A program made the position numbers and the translations under genes. Positions 56,201 to 64,000 of a stretch of DNA of 64,000 nt are shown piece by piece; position 1 is the stretch's first letter; each line of letters begins with the position of its first letter. The DNA comes from Plazaster borealis (taxonomy: Eukaryota; Echinodermata; Asteroidea; Forcipulatida; Labidiasteridae), in NCBI GenBank assembly GCA_021014325.1, contig CM037474.1, forward strand, positions 20,330,488-20,394,487. The letters run 5' to 3'. The notes beneath the pieces are model-generated. The model was not told the origin of the DNA and searched no databases. It saw only the letters and a list, made by a program, of their open reading frames with translations.

Positions 56201-56468
56201 TAGACACTGTTCTCTGTATAGCACTCAGATGACATTCTTTGGTTCCAGTTGCGTAGTTGACTGACTGGCAACTGGGAACAGAGAAGCATCTCGCCACGCA
56301 TTTCAGACGGGATACCCCGGAAGTCACTTGCACTACATGGTTGGTGAGGATATGGTTTTTAAGACAATTCGCCGATTGCCCCCTGTAGCCCCATTCGGAT
56401 ATCTGACAAAACGTCGGTGCAATCAACCCCAAACACAACGTGAAAACAAACGATATCTTGGCATACAT
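49992..56468 (-). CDS. Secreted PAN/apple - Thr-rich - fibrinogen-related domain protein, 5 exons, 385 aa
   Basis: Fibrinogen-related domain (FReD) proteins such as ficolins, FREPs and tachylectin-5 bind acetylated or other sugars and act in recognition and immunity outside the cell. Five exons give 1158 bases in one frame. Residues 1-21 are a signal peptide (MYAKISFVFTLCLGLIAPTF). Residues 35-103 form a PAN/apple module with six cysteines (35, 57, 61, 67, 79, 103). Residues 113-177 are a Thr/Ser/Pro-rich, likely O-glycosylated linker. Residues 178-385 are the FReD: C181/C208 and C329/C342, GGWIVIQRR, WAEYDSFYF, DALSYHSG, the calcium-site motif DYDND (318-322), WWFDHC, NLNGVYY and the ending KIRKV. 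ATG has A at -3. The ligand cannot be inferred. Its introns are loaded with MITEs. Confidence 0.93.
50459..50790. mobile_element. MITE family C (TTAAAGGGACACGTTGCC)
   Basis: 332 bp with inverted ends TTAAAGGGACACGTTGCCTT and, reversed, the same pattern (ACGGCAACGTGTCCCTTTAA). Inner inverted pair GGCTATAAAAGCGTTTGTTA / AACAAACGCTTTTATAACCC. Central phrase CCACAAAATGGCGGACCG. Lies in intron 4 of the fibrinogen-related gene. TTAA ends as in families A and B. Confidence 0.88.
50918..51173 (-). CDS. Fibrinogen-related gene exon 4 (FReD core)
   Basis: VIQRREDGTVDFNQNWFNYK, YGFGEFESEFWLGN, TWRLRIELLDWEGETAWAEY, FTGKRYMLNLGSYSGNA. Acceptor GGGTCAAAG has a modest pyrimidine tract; the donor GTAAGT is strong. 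Phase 0 start, phase 1 end. Confidence 0.94.
51599..51750. mobile_element. Short relative of the TAGACTGTGCAAGTCTCGCG element
   Basis: ATAGACTGTGCAAGTCTCGC at the left, then GGGACCAAGTTGGTCCCAAC, a local duplication of GGTCCCAACCA around GATCTCTAATAATTATAATA, then ATGCGCGATTCTG. Matches one end of the element at 21859. The right end is unclear. Confidence 0.6.
51822..52218 (+). mobile_element. MITE family B, copy 3
   Basis: 397 bp from TTAAAGGGTCTGTATACGTT to ACCAAACGTATACAATCCCT and TTAA. The palindromic centre is AAGCATTACTGACAGTAACG. This is the most complete family B copy for defining the family. In intron 3 of the fibrinogen-related gene. Confidence 0.92.
52449..52567 (-). CDS. Fibrinogen-related gene exon 3 (start of FReD)
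   Basis: AGDCDTLANHGMQSGVHVIY then TTRADTMKVYCDINADGGWI. The first FReD disulphide pair (C181, C208) and the YCD...GGW signature. Acceptor CTTCTCACAG, donor GTAAGT. Confidence 0.95.
52721..52891. mobile_element. Foldback MITE (GTCCCGGACGC)
   Basis: Left GTCCCGGACGCGAGATTTTC and TACGAACTTTTTGT pair with right ACAAAAAGTTCGTG and TTATTGCGTCCCGGAC. The centre includes ATAGCGCCCTCTTTTGAATC. It directly abuts the Penelope-like fragment. Confidence 0.8.
52925..53150 (+). pseudogene. Penelope-like GIY-YIG endonuclease C-terminal fragment
   Basis: Reads HLNSTNHTFDNEEIVILDRE, GRWFERGVKEIVYMKREKQS, LNRGGDLRHNLAGAHSSAIR then RSL and a few residues to a TGA. The pattern LDRE..WF.RGVKEAI..K.E.PSLNR.GGLR is one I associate with the tail of GIY-YIG endonucleases in Penelope-like retroelements. 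Upstream RT and GIY-YIG core are gone, cut off by the MITE at 52721. On the plus strand in intron 2 of the fibrinogen-related gene. Confidence 0.6.
53193..53230 (+). ncRNA. Hammerhead-ribozyme-like core downstream of the Penelope-like fragment
   Basis: CTGATGA, a short hairpin GCGTC...GACGT, then GAAAC and CGTTGTC, in the order of a hammerhead core (CUGANGA, stem II, GAAA, stem III, UH). Penelope-like elements are known to carry minimal hammerheads in their terminal repeats. Stem II has one unpaired T next to the core, so activity is doubtful. Confidence 0.3.
53585..53780 (-). CDS. Fibrinogen-related gene exon 2 (Thr-rich linker)
   Basis: 196 bases: KTPKHVGSISDTRTTSLPIA, TKPTTEVAQTTSPEITTTPM, PTTQDTTTITTSEATTEVPT, TTELI plus one base. 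Over a third threonine with prolines, a mucin-like spacer. Acceptor TTATTCAG, donor GTATAC (weak). Confidence 0.9.
54651..54882. mobile_element. MITE family H (TACACTGTAAAAACTCTGGT), simple copy
   Basis: 232 bp with ends TACACTGTAAAAACTCTGGT / GTTAAAATTGACACCATG and, inverted, CATGGTGTCAATTTTAACAT / CCCGGTTTTCGCAGTGTA. Inner GGTGTTAAAATAACATTACT also pairs with GGTGTTATTTTAGCACC. Preceded by a GGGCCGATTTCACGAAGAGC scrap at 54528. Same family as 58494. Confidence 0.88.
55198..55573 (+). mobile_element. MITE family A, copy 4
   Basis: 376 bp from TTAAAGGCACTGAACACGTT to ACCAAACGTGTACGATACCT and TTAA. The palindromic centre is changed to GGCTTCTAGCTAGAAGTCTT. In intron 1 of the fibrinogen-related gene, 120 bp from the next, inverted, family A copy. 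Confidence 0.93.
55693..56068 (-). mobile_element. MITE family A, copy 5 (inverted relative to copy 4)
   Basis: 376 bp from TTAAAGGTATCGTACACGTT to CCAAACGTGTTCAGTGCCTT and TTAA; landmarks are reversed. With copy 4 it forms an inverted pair separated by about 120 bp, able to fold into a long hairpin in the intron. It lies 65 bp from exon 1. Confidence 0.93.
56133..56468 (-). CDS. Fibrinogen-related gene exon 1 (signal peptide and PAN/apple domain)
   Basis: 336 bases, 112 codons: signal peptide, then the six-cysteine PAN module including LKCVARCFSVPSCQSVNYAT and FEYCGPDTNEEWE. Donor GTGAGT follows GAATGGGAG, phase 0. Confidence 0.94.
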
Positions 56469-56996
56469 TTTCAGCGCTGGAACTCCTCTGGGATTAGCCC
56501 TTGTAACGTCACGCCCTCAATATTGTTACGTCTTAGCGCTCACTAAAACAGTCTAAAGCTTCTCCAAAGAATTGTGAGCTTAATTGCCGTATAGAGGTGT
56601 TGATCTATGCCCATGACATGAGCACAATTGGTTCTAATTCTGAATTATGAATGGTGGTGAGCTTGCATGAGCGTTGGTCTAACTTACATTATAAATAATA
56701 TATATACACTCATAAACGACCAATAGCATTCTTTCGTCACAGAATCAGACGAGTAATACGATATTAACCGTCTGTAACGTTTGACGGTTGCCTTAGAGAA
56801 ATGGATTGAGACAATCCATAATCAAGAGCTCTGTTCCGAGGGTTGAATAAGTTGAATACATTAAATTGATTTGAACGAAGTAATAAAAGTACCGAATTTA
56901 ATTACCGCGATGTCTGCAGATGAACCGACGAAGCGAAACATCATTTCATTGATTGAAGTTCGTAAATGACATCATATTTCCACGTAAACAACCCAA

Positions 56997-57393
56997 TTAA
57001 AGGGATTGTATACGTTTGGTAATTTGAACCCACTGTTTCTTTCAATTCTATTATAGTTGTAGATATATACCATAAAACTAACCTGTGAAAATTTCATTTC
57101 AAAAGTTGGGAGCCTTTTTTAGATATTGCCGAAAAACTGGAGTGGCTATCTCCACGCAGGAAGAATAATTTGCAATTGGAATACACAATCTGAGAAACGT
57201 TACTGTCAGTAACGCTTCTCGGGGAGAACCTTTTGGGGATAAAAAGTGATATCTTTTTCCATAACCGCAGTACTTCTACTGAAAAGTTTCTCAAAATGCA
57301 TTATACTATCCAAAGCTGCTGTACTTCTTACCAAGTAAGTTTTTATTACCATTATTTTTCAGAGTCATTACCAAACGTATACAGGCCCTTTAA
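56997..57393 (-). mobile_element. MITE family B, copy 4 (reversed)
   Basis: 397 bp from TTAAAGGGATTGTATACGTT to ACCAAACGTATACAGGCCCT and TTAA, landmarks reversed (GGAAGAATAATTTGCAATTG, CAGTACTTCTACTGAAAAGT). Confidence 0.92.
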
Positions 57394-58074
57394 TGGCACC
57401 TTCTTGTTAATTGCACACTTCATGAACACATCCTATAAATAGTGTATTAATTCAATGCAGGTATTTTTTTTAACCCGCATGTATTACTTTCATTGTAAAA
57501 TACACTAAATGCTTCGCTAAGGAAGGACCTGCTGCAGGTACTTGAACTCCACACCAAAACATTAATTTGAACCGAAAATAAGCAAGCTTCCCCCCTCCGC
57601 TCAACAGCATCACCACCACAAGCATCAGCGCCACCAACGCCTATATCCACCACCACGTTGCAGCTTTTAGTTATCACCACCACCAGCAACAGCACCGCAA
57701 ACCATCACCACTAACACTATGCAAGAAAAAATTGATGGACTGGTCGTTTGACCTACGGTTTATCGCTAATAGTCTTTCAACAACAGAGGGCGCCTTCTTG
57801 CAAAGCATCATGGGATACAAAACGGAGCATTGCTTTTGCGAAAATCATTAAAAACTAACTTGTGTCAGAGGTTAAACTTTTGGGGTCGATATGACTCTGG
57901 GTAGGTATCCACATTCAAACCGTGGACCTTTAACAAAAGGGAAAATAGGTCCACGGTTGCTATCACAAAGGAAAACATTGTGGTCCACGGCCGGACGGTT
58001 GCTATCACAATAATTTGAGCAAAGGAGGGTCCACGATTGCATTTTTTAAGATGTGTGTTAGGGTTAGCGTGTCA

Positions 58075-58205
58075 GTCCATTCAAACCGAGGACTTTAACA
58101 AAAGGGATCCAGGTGTTTGACAGAGCGAGGACGTCCTCGCTTCGTTTTCGTGTACAAACCCAATTGGGACGTCGCTAAAAAAAACTTGTTTTTTTTTTAG
58201 TGACG
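58075..58205 (+). mobile_element. MITE, GAGGACGTCCTCGCT family, third copy
   Basis: CCATTCAAACCGAGGACTTT, GAGCGAGGACGTCCTCGCTT, CCCAATTGGGACGTCGCT. Preceded at 57915-58020 by a diverged relative (ACATTCAAACCGTGGACCTT). Confidence 0.72.
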
Positions 58206-58493
58206 TGTTTATTGAACTTTTCCCCTCAATAAAACCAAATATAATTTCCCATCCAGTTTGGACCTAATTCAATTTATCTCAACATTTATTTCCATATAGC
58301 AAAATTTAATAGTGCTGTTCATTCTGAAAGTGTCACCAACAGTCGATTACTTAGTTTGAAGTTAACGATTTGACTTTTGTGGAGAACAGTGGAGGTAATG
58401 ACTTTCACAATATGCAATCCGTTTTGAATGAGTTCAGTGAATGGGTTATTCCAAATAATATGAAAATCAATCCAGATAAATGTTCTACAATGT

Positions 58494-59100
58494 ACACTAC
58501 GGGGGTGTTAAAATTGACACCGTTTAAAATTGACATGTTAAAATTAACATAATAGGGCATTAAAACAACACCGATGTAATTAGTAGGATTTGAAACTTTG
58601 CATGGTGAAGGTATAACTAAGAGAGGTTTGCGGTAACACCATGTGAATATCTCTTTTGAGTGGAGTTGGTTCTGATCAGATACGGTGGTTAACGACTCAA
58701 CGTTTCGATCAGTATGCTCTGATCGTCTTCAGGAGGATGCTTAGTTTAGTCCCACCCAAGCCTACACGCTTCACCGAACTAAGCCCAGCTTATCCAGTTC
58801 CCGCCTTCGCACAACACCAAGCTCAAGTACTTAAGCATGCGCATCCAGCAACAGAGTCCAGCATTCTCCTGAAGACGATCAGAGCGTACTGATCGAAACG
58901 TTGAGTCGTTCTGTTCAGAACTAACTCTACTCAAAAGAGATATTCACATGGTGTTACCGCAAACCTCTCTTACTGATGTAATTGTTTTTGAAGAAAATAT
59001 TGTTATTTTAACACCCTATGATTTACATGTTGATGCTTTTATTGGTATCTATGTGACAGCAACCATGATGTCAATTTGAAACCCCAGTTTTTGCAGTGTA
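58494..59100. mobile_element. MITE family H copy inserted in the reverse transcriptase
   Basis: Ends TACACTACGGGGGTGTTAAA and, inverted, the AAACCCCAGTTTTTGCAGTGTA type (as at 54651). Further family matches are ACCGATGTAATTAG on the left and AACACCCTATGATTTACATG on the right. The central part has been replaced by the foldback at 58595-58974. Confidence 0.82.
58595..58974. mobile_element. Foldback element nested inside the family H MITE, hammerhead-like arms
   Basis: Long inverted arms TAAGAGAGGTTTGCGGTAAC (58617) and GTTACCGCAAACCTCTCTTA (ends 58974). GATGTAATT occurs on both sides (58585 and 58975), a possible target duplication of about 9-10 bp. Each arm carries CTGAAGA, a GATCAG...CTGATC hairpin, then GAAACGTTGAGTCGTT, in hammerhead-like order (plus strand 58869-58910, minus strand 58732-58691). 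The core has a C/C mismatch at the base of stem II. The spacer between arms (58740-58860) contains ACCGAACTAAGCCCAGCTTA. Confidence 0.75.
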
Positions 59101-59855
59101 TTCTTTTTGAAGAATATCCCTGAGCTTCCTCCTCTATAGATTTCCTCCACTGATCTCCACATTGTCGATTGTGTTAAGACTCTTGGCGTAAGTTCTGACC
59201 TCAAATGGGATAAACAATCATGTTGATCAGATTTATCGTAAAGCTAGCAATAAGATATAAATGCTTAAACTATTGAACAAAATTCCACTAATCCATTTCA
59301 GATTCATTAACAATTTATGTGGGTTAATTACATGCGACCATTGACAGAGATATGCACAGCACCAGTATGGAATACGGGGTTAACTAAAGCTCATATCAAC
59401 AAATTGGAGGTTTATTCAAAAGAGTGCTCTTAAAATTATTTTGGGCTTTGGTTATGTAAATTACGATCATGCGCTTATTAAATGCAATTATATTAGTGTC
59501 ACCCCATGACCACAGAAAATATCTTTGCATCAGCTTTGCAACAAAGCTGAAAGATTTCGACGTGTTACGTCAGTGGTTACCCATGCCACGAGGTTGTAGT
59601 ATGCAATATCAATTAAAAAACAGTAACAATCTTTCCGTAATTAAGTGCAAAACAAATACTAGATACAAAAATAGTCCGATATCTTACTTTGTCAGTATTT
59701 CTCTTTTTAACATTGTTTGCTATGTGTTTGTTTTCTGGTTGTATTTTAGTTTCATGTGTAAATACAAAACAATTTTTTAATGCACATTGTATTGATTTTA
59801 AATGGTAAACTTTGTAGCAATTTAGCCCATGGGCTACAATTGCATTGTTGTAATT

Positions 59856-59900
59856 AACCAGAAATATAATAATAATAATATTAATATAATAATAATAATC
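59856..59900. repeat. (AAT)n microsatellite
   Basis: AATAATAATAATATTAATAT-type run of about 45 bp, 3' of the decayed reverse transcriptase; possibly the tail of a retroelement. Confidence 0.85.
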
Positions 59901-60310
59901 TGACAGCCTCATACTCTCTCTCTTATTTGATATACATAGATTCACTCTTTACCCGATCTTCTGTGCTGATTATTTCGCTTGTCTATCTATTATTCTGTAT
60001 GTTATAATTTCAGAAGAGTAGTACGAAAATAAATGTTGACTTGAAGTATGAAGTTGAAGTAATAATACAATGTACATCATACGTATAATGATAGCGACCA
60101 ATCGTTATTCACCTCGAGGTTGCAATGACCGGATTATTGTCCAGATCGCAATGACCGGATTATTGTCCAGATCGTGTATATTTCGCAAAAAGTCATCGAG
60201 TGGCAAATCTATCATATGGCATCATGGTTATCTCATGCAGAAGTTCAATTACCTCCATCAAACATTAAGTATTCCATTGATTCTTTTCACAGGTCCGATT
60301 TCAAGGCATA

Positions 60311-61471
60311 TCAACGAAGTAAAAAACAAATTAAAAGTGTAACAATAACAAAAACAACACATCCAAAGTATATCAAAAATAAAATAAAATTACTGGTTCC
60401 ATCGTTTTGTAAAACTTTGCCCACCACATCATCCCAAACAGCAATGGTTTCTTCATTCACGCCATTCCAATTATGTCCGGATCCGGACGCAATGCCATGT
60501 CTTAAAGCAGATCGTACGGGTAAGAATTGTTCATATTGATGTGACAATTGAGGCTCGATTCCGATATTCTTCATGACTAATCCAATGAAGACATCGTCCC
60601 ATTGTAGAAAACGCACATGGCTTGACTTCCAGTACATTGTCACAGCAACATCCCCAGACATGACGTAACACGCACCGTTTAAAAATGGCGCGTAAGTCGG
60701 TTCTGGGTACATGTCCAGGGGTGTGTACCACTTGGATGACTTATGTCTGTGAGGAAGAGGGTCCGTGCGTAGATGGCCCTCTGCAAAGTTCACCCTAGGC
60801 TTCCATACAAGTCGACGCACAAGGTGAACTATGTTAAGAATCATATCCGAATCGATACTCATTACGTATTTAGCCCGAGGACAAAACAACGTCACCCATT
60901 TCAATCCCATAATGTTCTTGTGGGTCATGTTTTGGTAGGCGTCAATAAAATCTTCTTGAATGAAATAGTGATGGGTATCATCTTCGATTTTAATACGCCG
61001 ATTAATCACCGGATCGTCTGTCAGACCAATCAAAAACATTGTTAGTGTCCGTCGACCGAGAACCCGTGTCACACCTCCCCATGTTCGCATAATTTGCTGC
61101 CGATCATATGTCTCATTTGGCCGACATTTCACAAGAATAACGAGGAACACCTCCCCATTCTCGTTGTCTTTGAAACACGCATCCTCGTTGGCAATCGTAA
61201 AATTGAATGGATGGGGGTTGATGACTTTGACACTATATAGAGGAATGCCGGTGTCATTATTTCTAAGCCATAATGACCCATCGCGAAGAGCTGACTCATT
61301 TACAGGAGTTTCTTCCCAATCCGAAAGTCTGTCTTGTGGACTGGTTGATTCACCAACATTGTGCCATTGTTTTCCAGGCGAAATAACTGTAAAATACACA
61401 AGCAAGCACACACAACAGGCGTAGACAAGCACAATTTTGTAGAACGTGTGCACGAGTTTATCGGAGTGCAT
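60311..61471 (-). CDS. GT31 family glycosyltransferase (beta-1,3-galactosyltransferase-like), single exon, 386 aa
   Basis: GT31 enzymes transfer Gal or GlcNAc in beta-1,3 linkage to glycan acceptors in the Golgi. The first true ATG is at 61471 (MHSDKLVHTFYKIVLVYACC); five further in-frame codons upstream begin with GTG and are not used here. Residues 10-30 are a type II membrane anchor. Family motifs: DRQQIMRTWGG (123-133), FLIGLTDD, QEDFIDAYQNMTHKNIMGLKW (172-192), the metal-binding DxD in SIDSDMIL (DSD 207-209), YAPFLNGACYVMSGDVA (260-276) and WDDVFIGL (291-298, in place of the usual EDVYVG). Several N-glycosylation sequons occur (NES, NDT, NFT, NET, NMT). The length fits the family, but residues 362-385 (ILFLIYFGCVVFVIVTLLIC + FLL) form a second strong membrane segment, ending in Arg. 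Acceptor sugar cannot be told. Confidence 0.92.
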   Translation of the reverse strand: MHSDKLVHTFYKIVLVYACCVCLLVYFTVISPGKQWHNVGESTSPQDRLSDWEETPVNESALRDGSLWLRNNDTGIPLYSVKVINPHPFNFTIANEDACFKDNENGEVFLVILVKCRPNETYDRQQIMRTWGGVTRVLGRRTLTMFLIGLTDDPVINRRIKIEDDTHHYFIQEDFIDAYQNMTHKNIMGLKWVTLFCPRAKYVMSIDSDMILNIVHLVRRLVWKPRVNFAEGHLRTDPLPHRHKSSKWYTPLDMYPEPTYAPFLNGACYVMSGDVAVTMYWKSSHVRFLQWDDVFIGLVMKNIGIEPQLSHQYEQFLPVRSALRHGIASGSGHNWNGVNEETIAVWDDVVGKVLQNDGTSNFILFLIYFGCVVFVIVTLLICFLLR

Positions 61472-62460
61472 CGCAATAACGTACACTGTGCGAGAGGTAC
61501 ATTACTATGATGCGACACTAACTCTGCTTTTTCCCCACTCGTCTGTACAGGTTTTCCAGTATTCCTTCGACAGAGTAACACGTCATGCACGCCATTCCGA
61601 TCACATGGATAATGAACGCTTCCCGTATTGCTCATGTGCGCCGTAACCTTTGCTCTTTGAAAGGGAAGTATCCAGTGCACGTCCACTTCCTTTAACGGTG
61701 TTTTTGTATTTGGAGGAATGACCTCATGAAATGCGTGATATTGACAATGCTAACTGTGATCTGCGTTATTGTCTTCGGCTATTTATTATCATGTCATTAT
61801 CGCATTGTAGGCTACTAATTTCAAATGAAAGCACGTGTACAAGCATGGCTAACGCACACATCTAAAAGCTTGTTGTTTATTATACCAGTGTAAAACCAGT
61901 GTGTAATCTATCCGTCAGGACATGATTGAGTATATAATTAATTGTCACCCCTTGAATTTGCCAATTCGAAAATCAGCACTTCCGGACGTGCACAAAATTA
62001 CAACTCCCTTGGTCGTATACACCGATGTGGTAAATTTATTGAAAGAAATGTCCCCAGGCACAAAACAAAATCACAACAAATCAATTAGACATCATACATC
62101 AAACAATGCATTTCCATTAGTAGCCTCAAAACAAAATGTGTTACTTCACATCATTTTTGGCACAGCTAGTATTTACAGTAAACAATTCCACATTGAAACA
62201 CTACACACTCTATCTAGTACGGCGAGGTCAGAGTTCTAGAGTCTACTCCAACGGTCAGGTTTGCAAAGTGAGTCGCATGAACGAACCATTATACGCTGTC
62301 AGTTTGTTTTTTAAATATAATAGTGACAATTGTGCTTGAAGAATTTGGCTCCAAAGGGCATACAGATTAAAAAATGATTAATATAAAAACTAAAAACATA
62401 AAAAGTACAAATGGCTGGGGTGGAAAGGAAAGTAAGACATATAGGCCTCAGAAAAAAAGT
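61472..62460. other. Region upstream of the GT31 gene
   Basis: Presumed promoter and 5' flank of the GT31 gene, otherwise unique sequence with no supported gene. A short open frame at 61922 lacks recognisable content. No TATA box at a convincing distance was identified. Confidence 0.5.
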
Positions 62461-63093
62461 ATAATGTTTGGTGTAACACGACCGACCTCTAAAACATCTC
62501 TAAATAAAGAAAACAAATATATCTATTTATGTATTATAAAAGCAATTCTAAAAATTTTATTGTAGAATTATACTAATCAAAACAACAATTTATGGTTTCA
62601 CACGACCGACCTCTAAAACATCCATAAATAGAGAAAACAAATATATATATTTATGTATTTTAAAAGCAATTCTAAAAAAAATTATTGTAGAGTTATACTA
62701 ATCAAAAGAATAGTTTATGGTTTAACACGACCGACCTCTAAAACATCCCTAAATAAAGAAAACAAATATATATATTTATGTATTATAAAAGCAATTCTAA
62801 AAAAAATTATTGTAGAGTTATACTGATCAAAACAACAATTTATGGTTTAACACGACCGACCTCTAAAACATCCCTAAATAGAGAAAACAAATATATATAT
62901 TTATGTATTATAAAAGCAATTCTAAAAAGAATTATTGTAGAGTTATACTAATCAAAACAACAATTTATGGTTTAACACGACCGACCTCTAAAACATCCCT
63001 AAATAGAGAAAACAAATACATATATTTATGTATTATAAATGCAATTCTAAAAAAAATTATGGTAGAATTATACTAATCAAAACAACAATTTTA
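62461..63093. repeat. 125-bp AT-rich tandem repeat, 5 copies
   Basis: CACGACCGACCTCTAAAACA begins at 62477, 62601, 62726, 62851 and 62976, spacing 124-125 bp. Each unit holds GAGAAAACAAATATATATAT, TTATGTATTATAAAAGCAAT and TTATTGTAGAGTTATACTAA. Copies are highly similar, implying recent spread or homogenisation. Confidence 0.95.
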
Positions 63094-63257
63094 TGGTGGA
63101 AATATCCATCAAATAAAATATTTATTAATGAGAATGCATGTTAAGTATACAATGTAGCTATTGTGTTAGTTTGTGGAAGGGTTTGAGAGTTATAAACTGC
63201 TCATAAGCAACATTTTGAAAAAAATAATATAATATATAGTACAACATACACTTATCG

Positions 63258-63655
63258 TTAAAGCGAAGGTACCGGTGTATACGTTTGGTAATCACTCTTA
63301 AAATTAATGGCAAAAAAACTTACTTCGTTAAAAGTACAGTAGCTTTAAATAGTAGGCCTATAAAGCATTTTCAGAAACATTTCACTTCGAAGTAATGTTG
63401 TTATGGAAAAAGATATAAGTTTTTATCCCCCAAAATTTGAATCTGAGAAACTTTACTGTCAGATACGTTTCTCAGATTGTGTATTGCAATTATGGATTAT
63501 TCTTCCTGCCTGGAAATATTCGCTCCGGGTTTTCAGCGAAACGCGACCACCTTTTAAAATGAAATTTTCACAGGTTAGTTTATATATATCCTACATTTAT
63601 ATAGGATTAAAACAATCGAACGGCATCAAAAAACAAAGGTATACTTTCCCTTTAA
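63258..63655 (+). mobile_element. MITE family B, copy 5
   Basis: From TTAAAGCGAAGGTACCGGTG and TATACGTTTGGTAATCACTC to AAAGGTATACTTTCCCTTTAA. Diverged but all landmarks are present (AAAAGATATAAGTTTTTATC, ATTCTTCCTGCCTGGAAATA). Confidence 0.85.
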
Positions 63656-64000
63656 GTAAAAAGACTTGCCGCAATGTTTCTGGCATTGGCTGCGCCTCAA
63701 GCCTATTATAGGTACACTATGATTGAATCTCAATATTCAAAACAGCGCGGTATAAGTGACGAGCGCTTTGAAACACCCGTCAATAAAACGCTATAAAATT
63801 ATAATGTATAATGTTAATAACAAAGAGCGACCTTGTGTTATAATACTGCCATTGTTATAAGGCATTGTTATCAGTAGACCGTTGTGTACTTTGGACCGTG
63901 CCTATTCCTGCATCAATGCATCTACCGATCATATTATGCAGGGGCCGATTTCAGATAAGAAATATATAAATAGGAGCAATATACAAACACATTGTCCAGC
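63656..64000. other. Window end, no feature seen
   Basis: Unique AT-rich sequence; GGGGCCGATTTCAGATAAGA near 63942 resembles the GGGCCGATTTCACGAAGAGC scrap at 54528 and may start another foldback element that runs out of the window. Confidence 0.4.

Larger units (their letters stand above)
58345..59600 (+). pseudogene. Decayed non-LTR reverse transcriptase, split by a nested insertion
   Basis: The left part (58345-58493) reads VNDLTFVENSGGNDFHNMQS, VLNEFSEWVIPNNMKINPDK, CS, the region after the RT catalytic box (ADD replaced by VND). The right part (59105-59600), with frame shifts and stops, reads IVDCVKTLGV, SSDLKWDK, LLNKIPLIHF and DHRKYLCISFATKLK, then RQWLPMP, the thumb and C-terminal region. 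The two halves are separated by about 600 bp of MITE sequence. Clade not certain; CR1/jockey-like. Confidence 0.78.
56469..60310. other. Intergenic region between the fibrinogen-related and GT31 genes: content
   Basis: Holds MITE B at 56997, a CAC/CAG-rich low-complexity stretch at 57595-57715, diverged GGTCCACGG repeats at 57915-58020, the MITE at 58075, the interrupted reverse transcriptase at 58345-59600 and an (AAT)n run at 59856. A tandem pair GCAATGACCGGATTATTGTC lies at 60121-60172. No gene is supported in 56530-56990 or 59900-60310. Confidence 0.65.

Noticed and set aside
61472..61486. Five upstream in-frame codons of the GT31 gene as an N-terminal extension
   Set aside because: The extension would begin with GTG; the first ATG (61471) gives a normal type II anchor and has a purine at -3.

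Overview
The window is animal nuclear DNA from a non-vertebrate deuterostome, most likely an echinoderm and plausibly a sea star. This is inference from its content: an intron-rich RAF kinase close to vertebrate B-Raf in length and exon layout, a secreted fibrinogen-domain protein of a kind common in marine invertebrates, tRNA-derived SINEs and a very high density of short inverted-repeat (MITE-like) elements. The species cannot be named from the sequence alone.

Three protein-coding genes are well supported, all on the minus strand. (1) A complete B-Raf/RAF gene covers 45600 to 1435. Sixteen coding exons were placed by splice site and reading phase. They join without a break into 763 codons plus a stop, with BRS region, Ras-binding domain, C1 zinc finger, N-terminal 14-3-3 site, kinase domain, C-terminal 14-3-3 site and an SPKTP motif. 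(2) A five-exon gene from 56468 to 49992 encodes a 385-residue secreted protein: signal peptide, PAN/apple domain, threonine-rich linker, fibrinogen-related domain. (3) A single-exon GT31 (beta-1,3-galactosyltransferase-like) gene from 61471 to 60311 encodes 386 residues. It has an N-terminal membrane anchor and an unusual extra C-terminal hydrophobic segment.

Layout by region. 1-1434: a 75-bp minisatellite abutting the RAF stop codon. 1.4-6.6 kb: the compact kinase-coding half of RAF. 6.6-15.9 kb: a large intron with small foldback elements, GAT repeats and an unidentified GC-rich island near 13 kb. 15.9-23 kb: exons for the linker, C1 domain and RBD, interleaved with SINEs, MITEs and a 1.1-kb tandem array. 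23-32 kb: an intron with a roughly 0.9-kb pogo-like element and a 2.75-kb minisatellite. 32-45.5 kb: RAF intron 1, rich in the palindromic word GTACATGTAC, with retrotransposon scraps and two large palindromes near its 5' end. 45.6-50 kb: RAF promoter and a repeat-filled intergenic region. 50-56.5 kb: the fibrinogen-related gene, whose introns hold five or more MITEs and a Penelope-like fragment. 56.5-60.3 kb: decayed reverse transcriptase interrupted by nested MITEs. 60.3-61.5 kb: the GT31 gene. 61.5-64 kb: a 125-bp tandem array and another MITE.

The three genes show no sign of acting together: RAF is a cytosolic signalling kinase, the fibrinogen-related protein is secreted, and the GT31 enzyme belongs to the Golgi. 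No complete autonomous transposon was found. The most unusual material is in the repeats: TTAA-bounded MITE families, nested insertions, hammerhead-ribozyme-like motifs in retroelement remnants, and tandem arrays with higher-order structure.
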